Notes: generated by a model not told the origin, from the letters alone. 14,724 nt of DNA from an uncultured Collinsella sp. (GCA_902490445.1 CABUDZ010000054.1:1-14724); one strand, 5' to 3'; shown: positions 6,487 through 14,428, counted from the first letter of the stretch. Numbers and translations: made by a program.

Positions 6487-6499
6487 AGGGAGCGAACTT

Positions 6500-7750
6500 A
6501 TGGCTGGGCTGAGAGACGTCAGCGTCTTGTTGGAACCAAAAATGGTGCGGCCAATTAGGCTCACGGAGCTTCTTGTTGCGCAGCTGTGCACGTATTCGAT
6601 GCTGTCAGCGCTGTGCTTTGCGTATCCGCTTTACTTGTTCGATTGCAGCGGATCGTCAACGTTATATGGCGCCGTCGTGGCGACGGCGTTCATACCCGGC
6701 GTACTCGCAACTCCGGTTGGCGGAATCTTGGCGGATAGGGGAAGGCATCGCGAGGTCCTCGTGGCACTCGGCATTGCTCTGATGACTGCATCACTGCTGT
6801 CTATCCCCATGAAGCACTCATTGCCTCTTGCGGTCGTCGTAGTAGCGATACTTTGTGTTCAATATGGCGTTCAATCGCTGCTAAAGCCAATGCTCCAAAT
6901 TGAGACAGTGCGCATGGCGGGTGAAGAGAAGGTTGAGCGGGCCACTGCATTGGTTTCGCAGATGACCATGGTGAGCAATATCTTGGGTCCTGTGGTCGGG
7001 ACGGCAGTCTATGGGTGCTTTGGCATCGATGCTCTTTGCACAACCGCGTCGGTGGCGTTTGCGATTTCAGCTCTCTTGTTTGGGGTCGCACTCAAGCAAA
7101 ATGCCTCATCTGAAACGATGAGAGACGGCGCGACTCGTACGACATGCCGAAACGATTTTCGGGAGTCGATTCGGTATCTGTTGCAAAATGCACCATTGGT
7201 CGCTGTGATTTTGCTTGCGGCAGTTTTGAACCTTGCGTTGGTTGGGCTAACGATTGGCGCTCCCATTATTGTTACAAAGCATCTCGGCATGCAATCGTCC
7301 TGCGTTGGGATAGTTGAGGTTGCTATGGGCTTGGGTGGTCTTGCCGGCAGTGGCTTGGTCGGCATTTCGCCGCATCGTTTTTCTTTCAATGACATATGTC
7401 GATATGTTGCGATGATCTGTTTTGGAGTCGCACCGATTATTGTCGCGCAACTGTTCAGCGCAGATGCATGCGTGTTCACCGTGTTTGCGGTTGGTTCGGC
7501 ATGGGTCATGGTGTGGGCAAGCATTGCGTCGGTTGAAATCATCGCGTTTGTTCAGCGGGCAGCGCCGACTGAACTCTGCGGAAAAGTGCTTTCGGTCGTT
7601 TACATGGTCCTTTCCTGCGCAACGCCGATCGGGCAATTGGTGTACGGGATTGCATATGATCGATGGGCACCGGCGTTTGTATTCGCAGCCATGCTGGCGG
7701 TGCTGACGCTGACGATGGCGCTGTTTTATCGGCTGAAAAGTCGCTCGTAA
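6500..7750 (+). CDS. MFS transporter, probable drug/metabolite exporter
   Basis: The 416-residue protein looks like a 12-helix major facilitator with two six-helix halves joined by a polar cytoplasmic loop near 200-226 (KQNASSETMRDGATRTTCRNDFRE). Motif A between helices 2 and 3 is plain (GGILADRGRHREVL, 74-87), and a GPVVGTAVYG motif (163-172) resembles the antiporter motif C of exporters. This suggests proton-driven efflux of a small hydrophobic compound across the cytoplasmic membrane; the substrate is not readable from sequence. AGGGAG (6487-6492) is 7 bases before the ATG. Two TetR-type operator-like sites upstream and the adjacent tetR gene suggest induction by the exported compound. Hand count of 6841-6900 gives 25 G+C of 60, against 45 of 60 in a sample of the dehydratase gene (12241-12300), pointing to foreign origin. 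No clear terminator follows. Confidence 0.9.
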   Translation: MAGLRDVSVLLEPKMVRPIRLTELLVAQLCTYSMLSALCFAYPLYLFDCSGSSTLYGAVVATAFIPGVLATPVGGILADRGRHREVLVALGIALMTASLLSIPMKHSLPLAVVVVAILCVQYGVQSLLKPMLQIETVRMAGEEKVERATALVSQMTMVSNILGPVVGTAVYGCFGIDALCTTASVAFAISALLFGVALKQNASSETMRDGATRTTCRNDFRESIRYLLQNAPLVAVILLAAVLNLALVGLTIGAPIIVTKHLGMQSSCVGIVEVAMGLGGLAGSGLVGISPHRFSFNDICRYVAMICFGVAPIIVAQLFSADACVFTVFAVGSAWVMVWASIASVEIIAFVQRAAPTELCGKVLSVVYMVLSCATPIGQLVYGIAYDRWAPAFVFAAMLAVLTLTMALFYRLKSRS

Positions 7751-7825
7751 CGATTGATTTAACGCACTGGGGCACTGTGGTTTTGCGGAAGCGAATGCCC
7801 TGGCGCGTTGGAACACCCTTGCATA

Positions 7826-7877
7826 GGCGTGCCTCTCTTTCGTCTAAAATAACGTGCAGACGAAAGAGAGGCACGCC
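7826..7877 (+). promoter_or_regulatory. Perfect 20-bp inverted repeat enclosing a TAAAAT box, at the HAD gene start
   Basis: Arms 7826-7845 (begins GGCGTGCCTC, ends TTCGTCT) and 7858-7877 are perfect complements over 20 bp, with a 12-base loop. The right arm contains the AGAGAGG ribosome site (7865-7871) and stops one base before the ATG. TAAAAT (7845-7850) in the loop resembles a -10 box, with a weak TTGCAT (7819-7824) 20 bases upstream. If used, transcripts would start near the right arm and could not fold. Only RNA reading through from the MFS gene would hide the ribosome site. Confidence 0.6.
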
Positions 7878-7878
7878 C

Positions 7879-8736
7879 ATGATCAAGATGTTCGCGAGTG
7901 ACTTAGACGGAACGCTGCTTAACGCCCTGCACGAGGCGGACGGGACTATCCGCCGTGCCATTCGCGAGCTGACCGAGGCCGGCTTGCATGTGGTTCCCGC
8001 GACCGGACGCTCGACGTTGCCAATCGGCGAGCATGGCTTTACAGGCCTGGCGCTTGACGCCTGCTGCTCCAACGGATCCATCGTGCGCGACAGTCATGGC
8101 GAGGTGCTCAAAACCTGGACCGTCGACCCGCAGATTACTGAGGAGCTGCTCAAGGAGTTTCCGGATATCTGTTTTGATTGTTCTACGCCCGATGGTATGT
8201 TCTCGAGCGGTTCGTTCGAGATGCACCAGGCGGGCTTTAAAAAGGACAGTCCCATTAAGCGTATCGTGATGCGTGGCATGCGTGCGCGTGGCGGCTATCA
8301 CGAGGAGCAGTATTTCGGCCAGTCGATCGGTGACATCCTGCGCCACGATGTGTGCAAGATCAACTGTCGCGTGACCTCGCCCGAGCTGGAGCGCGACCTT
8401 AAGGCGTATCTGGCCGAGCGCTCGGACCGCGTGGTCAACGCGCCGTTCGACCCCGTGATGTTCGAGATCACGGACGTGGCGTGCAACAAGGGCGAGAGCG
8501 TGGCTTGGCTGGCGGGCTACTACGGGATTGCCGAGGATGAGGTCGCGGTCTACGGCGACGGCGGCAACGACATCGCCATGCTCAAACGCTTCCGCCACAG
8601 CTACGCGACCAAAAACGCAAGCGATGCAGCTAAGGCCGCCGCGAGCGCGACCATCGGCAACTGCATGGTCCACGCCGTCCCCAAACACATGCTCGCCACC
8701 ATGCGCAAGCAGAACTCCCGCACCATCATCGAATAA
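7879..8736 (+). CDS. Cof-type HAD-IIB family phosphatase
   Basis: The 285-residue cytoplasmic protein is of the haloacid dehalogenase superfamily, C2B-cap (Cof) type, which usually dephosphorylates sugar phosphates, flavin or cofactor phosphates. All four catalytic motifs are present: DLDGTLLN (8-15; nucleophile Asp8, acid/base Asp10), ATGRS (41-45), Lys204 in ACNKGESVAWL, and GDGGNDIAML (226-235) for Mg2+ binding. The cap spans roughly 80-190. The substrate cannot be told from sequence. The ATG at 7879 gives the expected start six residues before the nucleophile region, with AGAGAGG 7 bases upstream. An upstream in-frame extension runs into the MFS gene and is not plausible. GC content returns to the level of the host genes, so it is probably outside the tetR-MFS insert. 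Confidence 0.92.
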   Translation: MIKMFASDLDGTLLNALHEADGTIRRAIRELTEAGLHVVPATGRSTLPIGEHGFTGLALDACCSNGSIVRDSHGEVLKTWTVDPQITEELLKEFPDICFDCSTPDGMFSSGSFEMHQAGFKKDSPIKRIVMRGMRARGGYHEEQYFGQSIGDILRHDVCKINCRVTSPELERDLKAYLAERSDRVVNAPFDPVMFEITDVACNKGESVAWLAGYYGIAEDEVAVYGDGGNDIAMLKRFRHSYATKNASDAAKAAASATIGNCMVHAVPKHMLATMRKQNSRTIIE

Positions 8737-8737
8737 T

Positions 8738-8769
8738 AATGTGACAAAGGGACTGCCCCTCGTCACATT
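8738..8769 (+). repeat. Palindromic hairpin element after the HAD gene
   Basis: AATGTGAC (8738-8745) pairs with GTCACATT (8762-8769), and inside it AGGG (8748-8751) pairs with CCCT (8757-8760) around ACTGC. It starts one base after the HAD stop codon. There is no T-run after it, so it is at best a weak terminator. The TGTGACAAAGGG...GTCACA form resembles dispersed palindromes I remember from many gut anaerobe genomes. I therefore call it a probable interspersed repeat that doubles as a transcript end. Confidence 0.55.
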
Positions 8770-8793
8770 CTAAATATTGCCTTTACGTGTTGA

Positions 8794-8838
8794 TGCACAC
8801 GGTGTGCAATAATACTCGCACTGTGCAATAGCGCACAG
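8794..8838. promoter_or_regulatory. Palindrome cluster upstream of TetR-2
   Basis: TGCACAC-G-GTGTGCA (8794-8808) is a perfect 7+1+7 palindrome. CTGTGC (8821-8826) and GCACAG (8833-8838) form a second, 6+6+6. TGTGCAATA occurs twice (8803-8811 and 8822-8830), a 19-bp period, i.e. about two turns of DNA. TAATAC (8810-8815) between them could be a -10 box, with no clear -35. The cluster ends 11 bases before the AAGGAGG ribosome site of the regulator, an ideal place for TetR-2 autoregulation and for control of the downstream dehydratase gene. Confidence 0.55.
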
Positions 8839-8859
8839 GCTGAGTAACAAGGAGGACGC

Positions 8860-9570
8860 TTGTCCCAGCTCGAGAAATGCGATCGCCGGTCCCTTCGCTC
8901 GCAGCGTGCCCTTCGCCAGGCACTTGCCAGCGAGCTTGCCGAAAGCGGCGACCTTTCGCGCATTAATGTCGCGTCGCTCACCGAGCGCGCCGGCCTTACG
9001 CGCCGCACGTTCTATTCGCACTACCGCGATATCCCCGACTTTATCAATCAAATCGAGGACGGCTTGCTGGCCGAGATCCGTGAGCGCATTGAGCTCATCA
9101 CCGCAGCTCAGCTGCCTGATCTCTATCACAACATCGATGAGCTCGAGCCGGCGCCCGGTTCGGTTGAGCTGCTGCGTTATCTTGCGGCCAACCGCGACTT
9201 AATCGGTGCGCTGCTGGGTCCGGGCGGCGACCAGGCCTTTATTAAAAGGATTATCGACACCGCGCGTGAGGCTGTGGTGCCGCGTGCGCAGACGGGCATT
9301 TTGGGCCTGGCGCTGGGCACGTTCTTTGACTACTACGTCACCTACGTCGTGAGCGCCGAGGTCGGCATGATTCAGCGCTGGTTTGAGCGTGGGCTCACCG
9401 ACTCGCCCGAGGCCATGGCGCGCATTATGACGGTGCTCGCTTTTGTGCGCCCCGGCGACCTGTATGGCCAACCCATCGATATCAACGTGCCGGAATACGG
9501 CATGAAGCTATTGAACTTGCAGCTCGAGGACGCGGTCGACACCGCCGCAACCGTCGAGTCCAACAACTAA
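8860..9570 (+). CDS. TetR/AcrR-family transcriptional regulator (TetR-2)
   Basis: The 236-residue regulator has an N-terminal helix-turn-helix region, SLRSQRALRQALASELAE (11-28) and NVASLTERAGLTRRTFYSHYRD (36-57), in the style of the DhaS-like TetR branch. A helical C-terminal half follows, with a hydrophobic segment near 145-165. The start is a TTG at 8860 with AAGGAGG (8849-8855) 4 bases upstream; no ATG fits before the helix-turn-helix. Its stop is 11 bp before the 1593-residue dehydratase/activase gene, which has its own GAGGAG site, so the two are very likely one operon. The natural guess is that it senses an acyl-CoA or related metabolite and controls that enzyme; this is inferred from position only. 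The palindromes at 8794-8838 are its probable operators. Confidence 0.92.
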   Translation: MSQLEKCDRRSLRSQRALRQALASELAESGDLSRINVASLTERAGLTRRTFYSHYRDIPDFINQIEDGLLAEIRERIELITAAQLPDLYHNIDELEPAPGSVELLRYLAANRDLIGALLGPGGDQAFIKRIIDTAREAVVPRAQTGILGLALGTFFDYYVTYVVSAEVGMIQRWFERGLTDSPEAMARIMTVLAFVRPGDLYGQPIDINVPEYGMKLLNLQLEDAVDTAATVESNN

Positions 9571-9581
9571 GAGGAGAGACA

Positions 9582-12500
9582 ATGAGCAAACTCGTCGAGG
9601 GCATTAAGGACCGCATGGTCGCTGCCGCACGCGAGGCCGCGCCCGCCGTGGTGGACGCCGCGCAGAAGGCCGCGACCGCGGCAGCCGAGAAAGTTGCCGA
9701 GGCAGTTGCCGATGCCAAGAACGTGGCAGGGGAGGCGTCCGTCACTGGCGAGCCCGCTACCGCCGCTGAGCCCGTAGCCGCCGCCCAGGCCCCCGAAGGC
9801 GCGATCTTCAACCCCGAGGCCGCCCGCGGCAACCTGCACCTGGGCATCGACGTGGGCTCCACCACCGTTAAGCTCGCCGTGCTCAACGACGACAACCAGA
9901 TCGTCTACGCCAAGTACCAGCGCCATCACACCGACGTCCGTGCCTGCGCCCGCGACCTGTTCGAGGGTGCCGCGACCGTGCTGCCGACGGCCCAGATGAC
10001 CTGCGCCATTACCGGCTCGGGCGGCCTGCTGCTGTCCCAGTGGCTCGACCTGGAGTTTGTCCAGGAGGTCATCGCCAGCAAACGCGCCGTCGAGACCCTT
10101 ATCCCGGCCACCGATGTCGCCATCGAGCTGGGCGGCGAGGACGCCAAGATCATCTACTTCGATAACGGCATTGAGCAGCGCATGAACGGCACCTGCGCCG
10201 GCGGTACGGGCGCGTTCATCGACCAGATGGCAACCCTGCTGCACACCGACGCGAGCGGCCTCAACGAGCTCGCGGCCAACGCGACCACCATCTATCCCAT
10301 CGCCAGTCGCTGCGGCGTATTTGCCAAGACCGACGTGCAACCGCTGCTCAACGAGGGTGCCCGTCCCGAAGACGTGGCCGCCTCCATCTTCCAGGCTGTC
10401 GTGACCCAGACCATCTCGGGCCTGGCGTGCGGCCGCCCCATCCGCGGCAACGTCGCCTTCCTGGGCGGCCCGCTGCAGTATCTCTCCGAGCTGCGCCGCC
10501 GCTTCTACCTCACGCTCAACCTGGACGAGGAACACCGTATCGTGCCCCAAAACGCCCACCTGTTTGTAGCGAGCGGCGCCGCCATGGCGCACGAGTCCAA
10601 CAAGCTCAGCACGTTCCCACAGCTTATCGAGGCCATCGACAGCTTGGGCGACACGCAGGGTGCCGAGGTCGAGCGCTTGGACCCGCTCTTTGCCACCGAC
10701 GAGGATTTTGCCGAGTTCAAGGGTCGCCACGACACCGAAGTCGTCCCCAAGGGCAGGCTCGAAGGCTACACCGGCCGCGTGTTCATCGGCATCGACGCCG
10801 GTTCCACCACCATGAAGGCCGCGCTCGTGGGCGAGGACGGCCAGCTGTTGCACACCTGGTACGGCAACAACAACGGCGATATCCTGGGGACGGCCAAGGT
10901 CATCATGGCCGATTTCTACAACCACATCCCTGCCGGCTGCACCATCGGCCACGTGACTACCACGGGCTACGGCGAGGCGCTGCTCATCGAGGCCCTCAAG
11001 GCCGACTCCGGCGAGATCGAGACCGTTGCGCACCTGCGCGGTGCCAAGGCATTCCTGCCCGGCGTCGAGTTTATCCTGGACATTGGCGGCCAGGACATGA
11101 AGTGCCTGCGCGTCAAGGACGGCGTCATCGAGCACATCATGCTCAACGAGGCCTGCTCGTCGGGCTGCGGCAGCTTTATCGAGAGCTTCGCCGTCTCCAT
11201 GAACATGGACGTGCGCGCGTTCGCCGATGCCGCCATCCATGCCAAGGCCCCGGTCGACCTGGGCAGCCGCTGCACGGTCTTTATGAACTCGCGCGTCAAG
11301 CAGGCGCAAAAGGAAGGCGCCACGGTGGGCGACATCGCGGCCGGCCTGTCCTATTCCGTCATCAAGAATGCCCTGTTCAAAGTCATTAAGCTGCGCGACC
11401 CCAAGGAGATCGGCAGCCAGGTGATCGTCCAAGGCGGCACCTTTATGTCCGATGCCACGCTGCGCGCGTTTGAGCAGCTCACCGGCGTGCATGCCGTGCG
11501 CCCCGACATCGCCGGCTGCATGGGCGCCTACGGTGCGGCCCTGCTCGCCCGCGATCGCGCCGGCGCCGACGGCACCTCGACCATTCTTTCTGCCGAGGAC
11601 ATCGCGCACCTCACCGTGACGCAAAAACACGTCCGCTGCGGACGTTGCTCCAACAACTGCCAGCTCACCGTCAACGATTTTGGCGGCGGTAGGCGCTTCA
11701 TTACCGGCAACCGCTGCGAGAAGGGTGCCGGCCACAAAAAGCAGAAGACCGAGGCCCCCAACCTCTTCAAAAAGAAAAACGAGCTGCTCTTTAACCGCGA
11801 GGTGCTGAGCCCCGACGAGGCCCCGCGCGGCACCGTGGGCATTCCGCGCGCGCTCAACATGTACGAGAACTACCCCTTCTGGCATGCGTTCTTTACGCGC
11901 CTGGGCTTTAGCGTGCAGCTGTCCGACCAGTCGAGCAAGAAGACCTACCAGGCGGGTATCGAGTCCATGCCGTCCGAGAGCGTGTGCTATCCGGCCAAGA
12001 TGAGCCACGGCCATGTGATGAACCTTATCGACCGCGATGTCGACTTTATCTGGATGCCGTGCGTGCGCTGGGAGCGCAAGGAGGATCCGACCGCCGGCAA
12101 CTGTTACAACTGCCCCATCGTCATGAGCTACCCCACGGCGTTGGCACTCAACATCGACGAGATCCGCGAGCAGAACATCGAGTTCCTGTACCCGTTTGTG
12201 CCCTATCATGACAAGACCGAGCTCAAGCGCCGTCTGTACCAGGTGCTCGCCGTCGACCGTGTGGCCGATGCGCAAGCCGGTCGCGGTCGCGTGCGTGGGC
12301 CCAAGATCACGCGCTCCGAGGTCGATGCCGCTGTCAACGCTGCCTTTGAGGCCGATGCGCGTTTCCACGAGGACATCCAGACCATGGGCGAGGAGGCTCT
12401 TAAGTGGGTCGAGGACCACGGCGGTCACGGCATCGTGCTCGCCGGTCGTCCCTACCATAACGACCCCGAGATCAACCACGCCCTGCCCGAGCTTATCTCG

Positions 12501-14363
12501 AGCTTTGGCTTTGCGGTCTTTACCGAGGATTCGCTCGCGCATCTGGTAAAGCCCGAGCGCCCGATCCGCGTCGTCGACCAGTGGATGTACCACAGCCGCC
12601 TGTACGCCGTCGCCCGCTTTGTGACCATGCGCAACGACCTGGACCTGATCCAGCTCAATTCCTTCGGCTGCGGCCTCGATGCCCTGACCACCGATCAGGT
12701 GCAGGAGATCCTGGAGGCCAGTGGCAAGATCTACACCGTGCTCAAGATCGACGAGGTGTCCAACCTGGGCGCCGCGCGCATTCGCATCCGCTCGCTCATG
12801 GCGGCACTCAAGGACCAGGAGGCCGAGCGCTTGGCCGAGGCCACGGCCGCGGGCGAGGCCTACGAGCAGGGCGACGCCGCGCCGGTGGCGCCCTCCACGG
12901 ATGCCCCCGCGTTCGCGAGCCGCAAGTACACGTTCGAGGCACAGCGTGAGAGCGCCTCGACCGCATGGCCCAAGGTGCCCTTTACCGAGCAGATGCGCGA
13001 CGAGGGCTATACCATCCTGTGCCCGCAGATGGCGCCGATCCACTTTGACCTGGTCAAAGAGGTGTTCCGCGGTGCCGGCTACAACTTGGAGCTGCTGCCC
13101 TCGACCGACCACGATGCCGTCGAGGCTGGCCTGCGCTATGTGAACAATGACATTTGCTACCCGTCGATTCTGGTGACGGGCCAGATTATGGAGGCCATCG
13201 AGAGCGGTCGGTACGACCTGTCCAAGACCGCCGTGGTCATCAGCCAGACCGGCGGCGGCTGCCGTGCCACCAACTACATCGCGCTCATCCGCAAGGCCCT
13301 GCGCGAGAGCGGCCACCCCGAGATCCCCGTGATCTCGCTTTCGGCCGTGGCGCTGGGCGAGGACAACCCCGGCTTTAAACTGACGCCGGCGCTGCTTAAG
13401 CAGGCAGTCTACGCGGTGCTCTTTGGCGACGTGATGATGCAGATGCTCTACCGCTGCCGCCCGTACGAGGCCACGCCTGGTGCCGCCAACACGCTCTATG
13501 AAGAGTACATGGCGCGTGCCCGTAAGCTGGCGCCCAAGTTTAACCGCCACAACTACACTAAGCTGTGCCGCGAGGCCATCCGCGCGTTCGACACCATGCC
13601 GCTCGTGGGCGAGGGCACCAAGCCGCGCGTGGGCGTGGTCGGTGAGATCTTGGTCAAGTTCCATCCCACGGCTAACAACCACGTGGTCGATGTCATCGAG
13701 CGCGAGGGCTGCGAGGCCGTGGTACCGGGCCTGCTCGACTTCTTCCTGTACTCCATGAGCAACGCCGAGCTGCAGAAGGACGAGCTGGGTAGCTCTGCTA
13801 CAACGCGTGCGGGCATGCAAGCGCTCATCAAGCTTGTGGACTGGATGCGCACGCCGGTGGAGGAGATGCTCGAGAAGTCCGAACGTTTTGAGGCGCCCGA
13901 GCGCATCGGCACCATGGCCGACAAGGCCCGTACGGTACTTTCGGTGTGCAACAACATGGGCGAGGGCTGGTTGCTCACGGCCGAGATGCTCGACCTGATC
14001 GACCATGGTGCGCCCAATATCATCTGCACGCAGCCCTTCGCGTGCCTGCCCAACCACGTGGTGGGCAAGGCCGTGATCAAGGAGCTGCGCCGCCAGCATC
14101 CCGAGAGCAACATTGTCGCGGTGGACTACGACCCCGGTGCGTCCGAGGTCAACCAGCTCAACCGTATTAAGCTCATGATCAGTGTGGCCAAGGAGAACAT
14201 GCGCGCCGGCAAGGGCTTTAAGCTCGAGAAGGTGGCGCCGCTCGCGATGGACGAGGTCACCGGCCAGATGCGTGCCCACGATGGCTGCGCGAGCTGCGGA
14301 CCGGCCAGCGAGGAAGCCGTTGCGTCGGTCGCCGAGCGTCTGGGACGCGGCATTAAGAAGTAG
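9582..14363 (+). CDS. Fused acyl-CoA dehydratase activase / DUF2229 dehydratase-like protein
   Basis: The 1593-residue cytoplasmic iron-sulfur protein is related to 2-hydroxyacyl-CoA dehydratases, which use ATP-driven electron transfer. Order: Ala/Glu-rich tail (1-75). BadF/HgdC-type ATPase 1 (86-335) with GIDVGSTT, cluster Cys205 in NGTCAGGTGAF and Cys244 in SRCGVFAKTD. ATPase 2 (400-657) with GIDAGSTT, DIGGQDMK, Cys524 in EACSSGCGSF and Cys564 in SRCTVFMNS. DUF2229-like part (about 683-1075) with CGRCSNNC (686-693), Cys712, Cys827 and CYNC (841-844). Ala/Pro linker (1083-1128). Dehydratase-like C-terminus with NNDICYPS (1188-1195), TGGGCRATN (1223-1231), CTQPFACLPNH (1482-1492) and terminal CASC (1569-1572). 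Activases are homodimers bridged by one [4Fe-4S]; two ATPase halves in one chain would form that dimer internally. The substrate is unknown. ATG 9582 has GAGGAG at 9571-9576. A terminator follows. Confidence 0.93.
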   Translation: MSKLVEGIKDRMVAAAREAAPAVVDAAQKAATAAAEKVAEAVADAKNVAGEASVTGEPATAAEPVAAAQAPEGAIFNPEAARGNLHLGIDVGSTTVKLAVLNDDNQIVYAKYQRHHTDVRACARDLFEGAATVLPTAQMTCAITGSGGLLLSQWLDLEFVQEVIASKRAVETLIPATDVAIELGGEDAKIIYFDNGIEQRMNGTCAGGTGAFIDQMATLLHTDASGLNELAANATTIYPIASRCGVFAKTDVQPLLNEGARPEDVAASIFQAVVTQTISGLACGRPIRGNVAFLGGPLQYLSELRRRFYLTLNLDEEHRIVPQNAHLFVASGAAMAHESNKLSTFPQLIEAIDSLGDTQGAEVERLDPLFATDEDFAEFKGRHDTEVVPKGRLEGYTGRVFIGIDAGSTTMKAALVGEDGQLLHTWYGNNNGDILGTAKVIMADFYNHIPAGCTIGHVTTTGYGEALLIEALKADSGEIETVAHLRGAKAFLPGVEFILDIGGQDMKCLRVKDGVIEHIMLNEACSSGCGSFIESFAVSMNMDVRAFADAAIHAKAPVDLGSRCTVFMNSRVKQAQKEGATVGDIAAGLSYSVIKNALFKVIKLRDPKEIGSQVIVQGGTFMSDATLRAFEQLTGVHAVRPDIAGCMGAYGAALLARDRAGADGTSTILSAEDIAHLTVTQKHVRCGRCSNNCQLTVNDFGGGRRFITGNRCEKGAGHKKQKTEAPNLFKKKNELLFNREVLSPDEAPRGTVGIPRALNMYENYPFWHAFFTRLGFSVQLSDQSSKKTYQAGIESMPSESVCYPAKMSHGHVMNLIDRDVDFIWMPCVRWERKEDPTAGNCYNCPIVMSYPTALALNIDEIREQNIEFLYPFVPYHDKTELKRRLYQVLAVDRVADAQAGRGRVRGPKITRSEVDAAVNAAFEADARFHEDIQTMGEEALKWVEDHGGHGIVLAGRPYHNDPEINHALPELISSFGFAVFTEDSLAHLVKPERPIRVVDQWMYHSRLYAVARFVTMRNDLDLIQLNSFGCGLDALTTDQVQEILEASGKIYTVLKIDEVSNLGAARIRIRSLMAALKDQEAERLAEATAAGEAYEQGDAAPVAPSTDAPAFASRKYTFEAQRESASTAWPKVPFTEQMRDEGYTILCPQMAPIHFDLVKEVFRGAGYNLELLPSTDHDAVEAGLRYVNNDICYPSILVTGQIMEAIESGRYDLSKTAVVISQTGGGCRATNYIALIRKALRESGHPEIPVISLSAVALGEDNPGFKLTPALLKQAVYAVLFGDVMMQMLYRCRPYEATPGAANTLYEEYMARARKLAPKFNRHNYTKLCREAIRAFDTMPLVGEGTKPRVGVVGEILVKFHPTANNHVVDVIEREGCEAVVPGLLDFFLYSMSNAELQKDELGSSATTRAGMQALIKLVDWMRTPVEEMLEKSERFEAPERIGTMADKARTVLSVCNNMGEGWLLTAEMLDLIDHGAPNIICTQPFACLPNHVVGKAVIKELRRQHPESNIVAVDYDPGASEVNQLNRIKLMISVAKENMRAGKGFKLEKVAPLAMDEVTGQMRAHDGCASCGPASEEAVASVAERLGRGIKK

Positions 14364-14391
14364 TTGGCCTGCTATGGGCTAGATATGAGAC

Positions 14392-14428
14392 AAACGGGTG
14401 GCAGCCGTGCCGGCTACCACCCGTTTTT
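14392..14428 (+). terminator. Rho-independent terminator of the dehydratase/activase operon
   Basis: AAACGGGTGG (14392-14401) pairs with CCACCCGTTT (14417-14426). AGCC/GGCT forms an inner stem past one mismatch, and the T-run spans 14424-14428. It lies 28 bases after the stop codon of the large gene. The A-rich left flank could let it serve the incoming minus-strand gene as well. Confidence 0.92.

Noticed and set aside
7663..7878. N-terminal extension of the HAD protein into the MFS gene
   Set aside because: It overlaps coding sequence of the MFS gene and crosses the 20-bp inverted repeat. The ATG at 7879 has a ribosome site and the correct distance to the catalytic Asp.
9567..14279. A 1570-codon open frame on the minus strand opposite the dehydratase/activase gene, free of stops
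   Set aside because: The forward frame carries all recognisable motifs; the reverse frame gives low-complexity His/Gly/Val/Asp-rich sequence with no domain, as expected opposite a GC-rich gene with strong third-position bias. Length alone is not evidence here.
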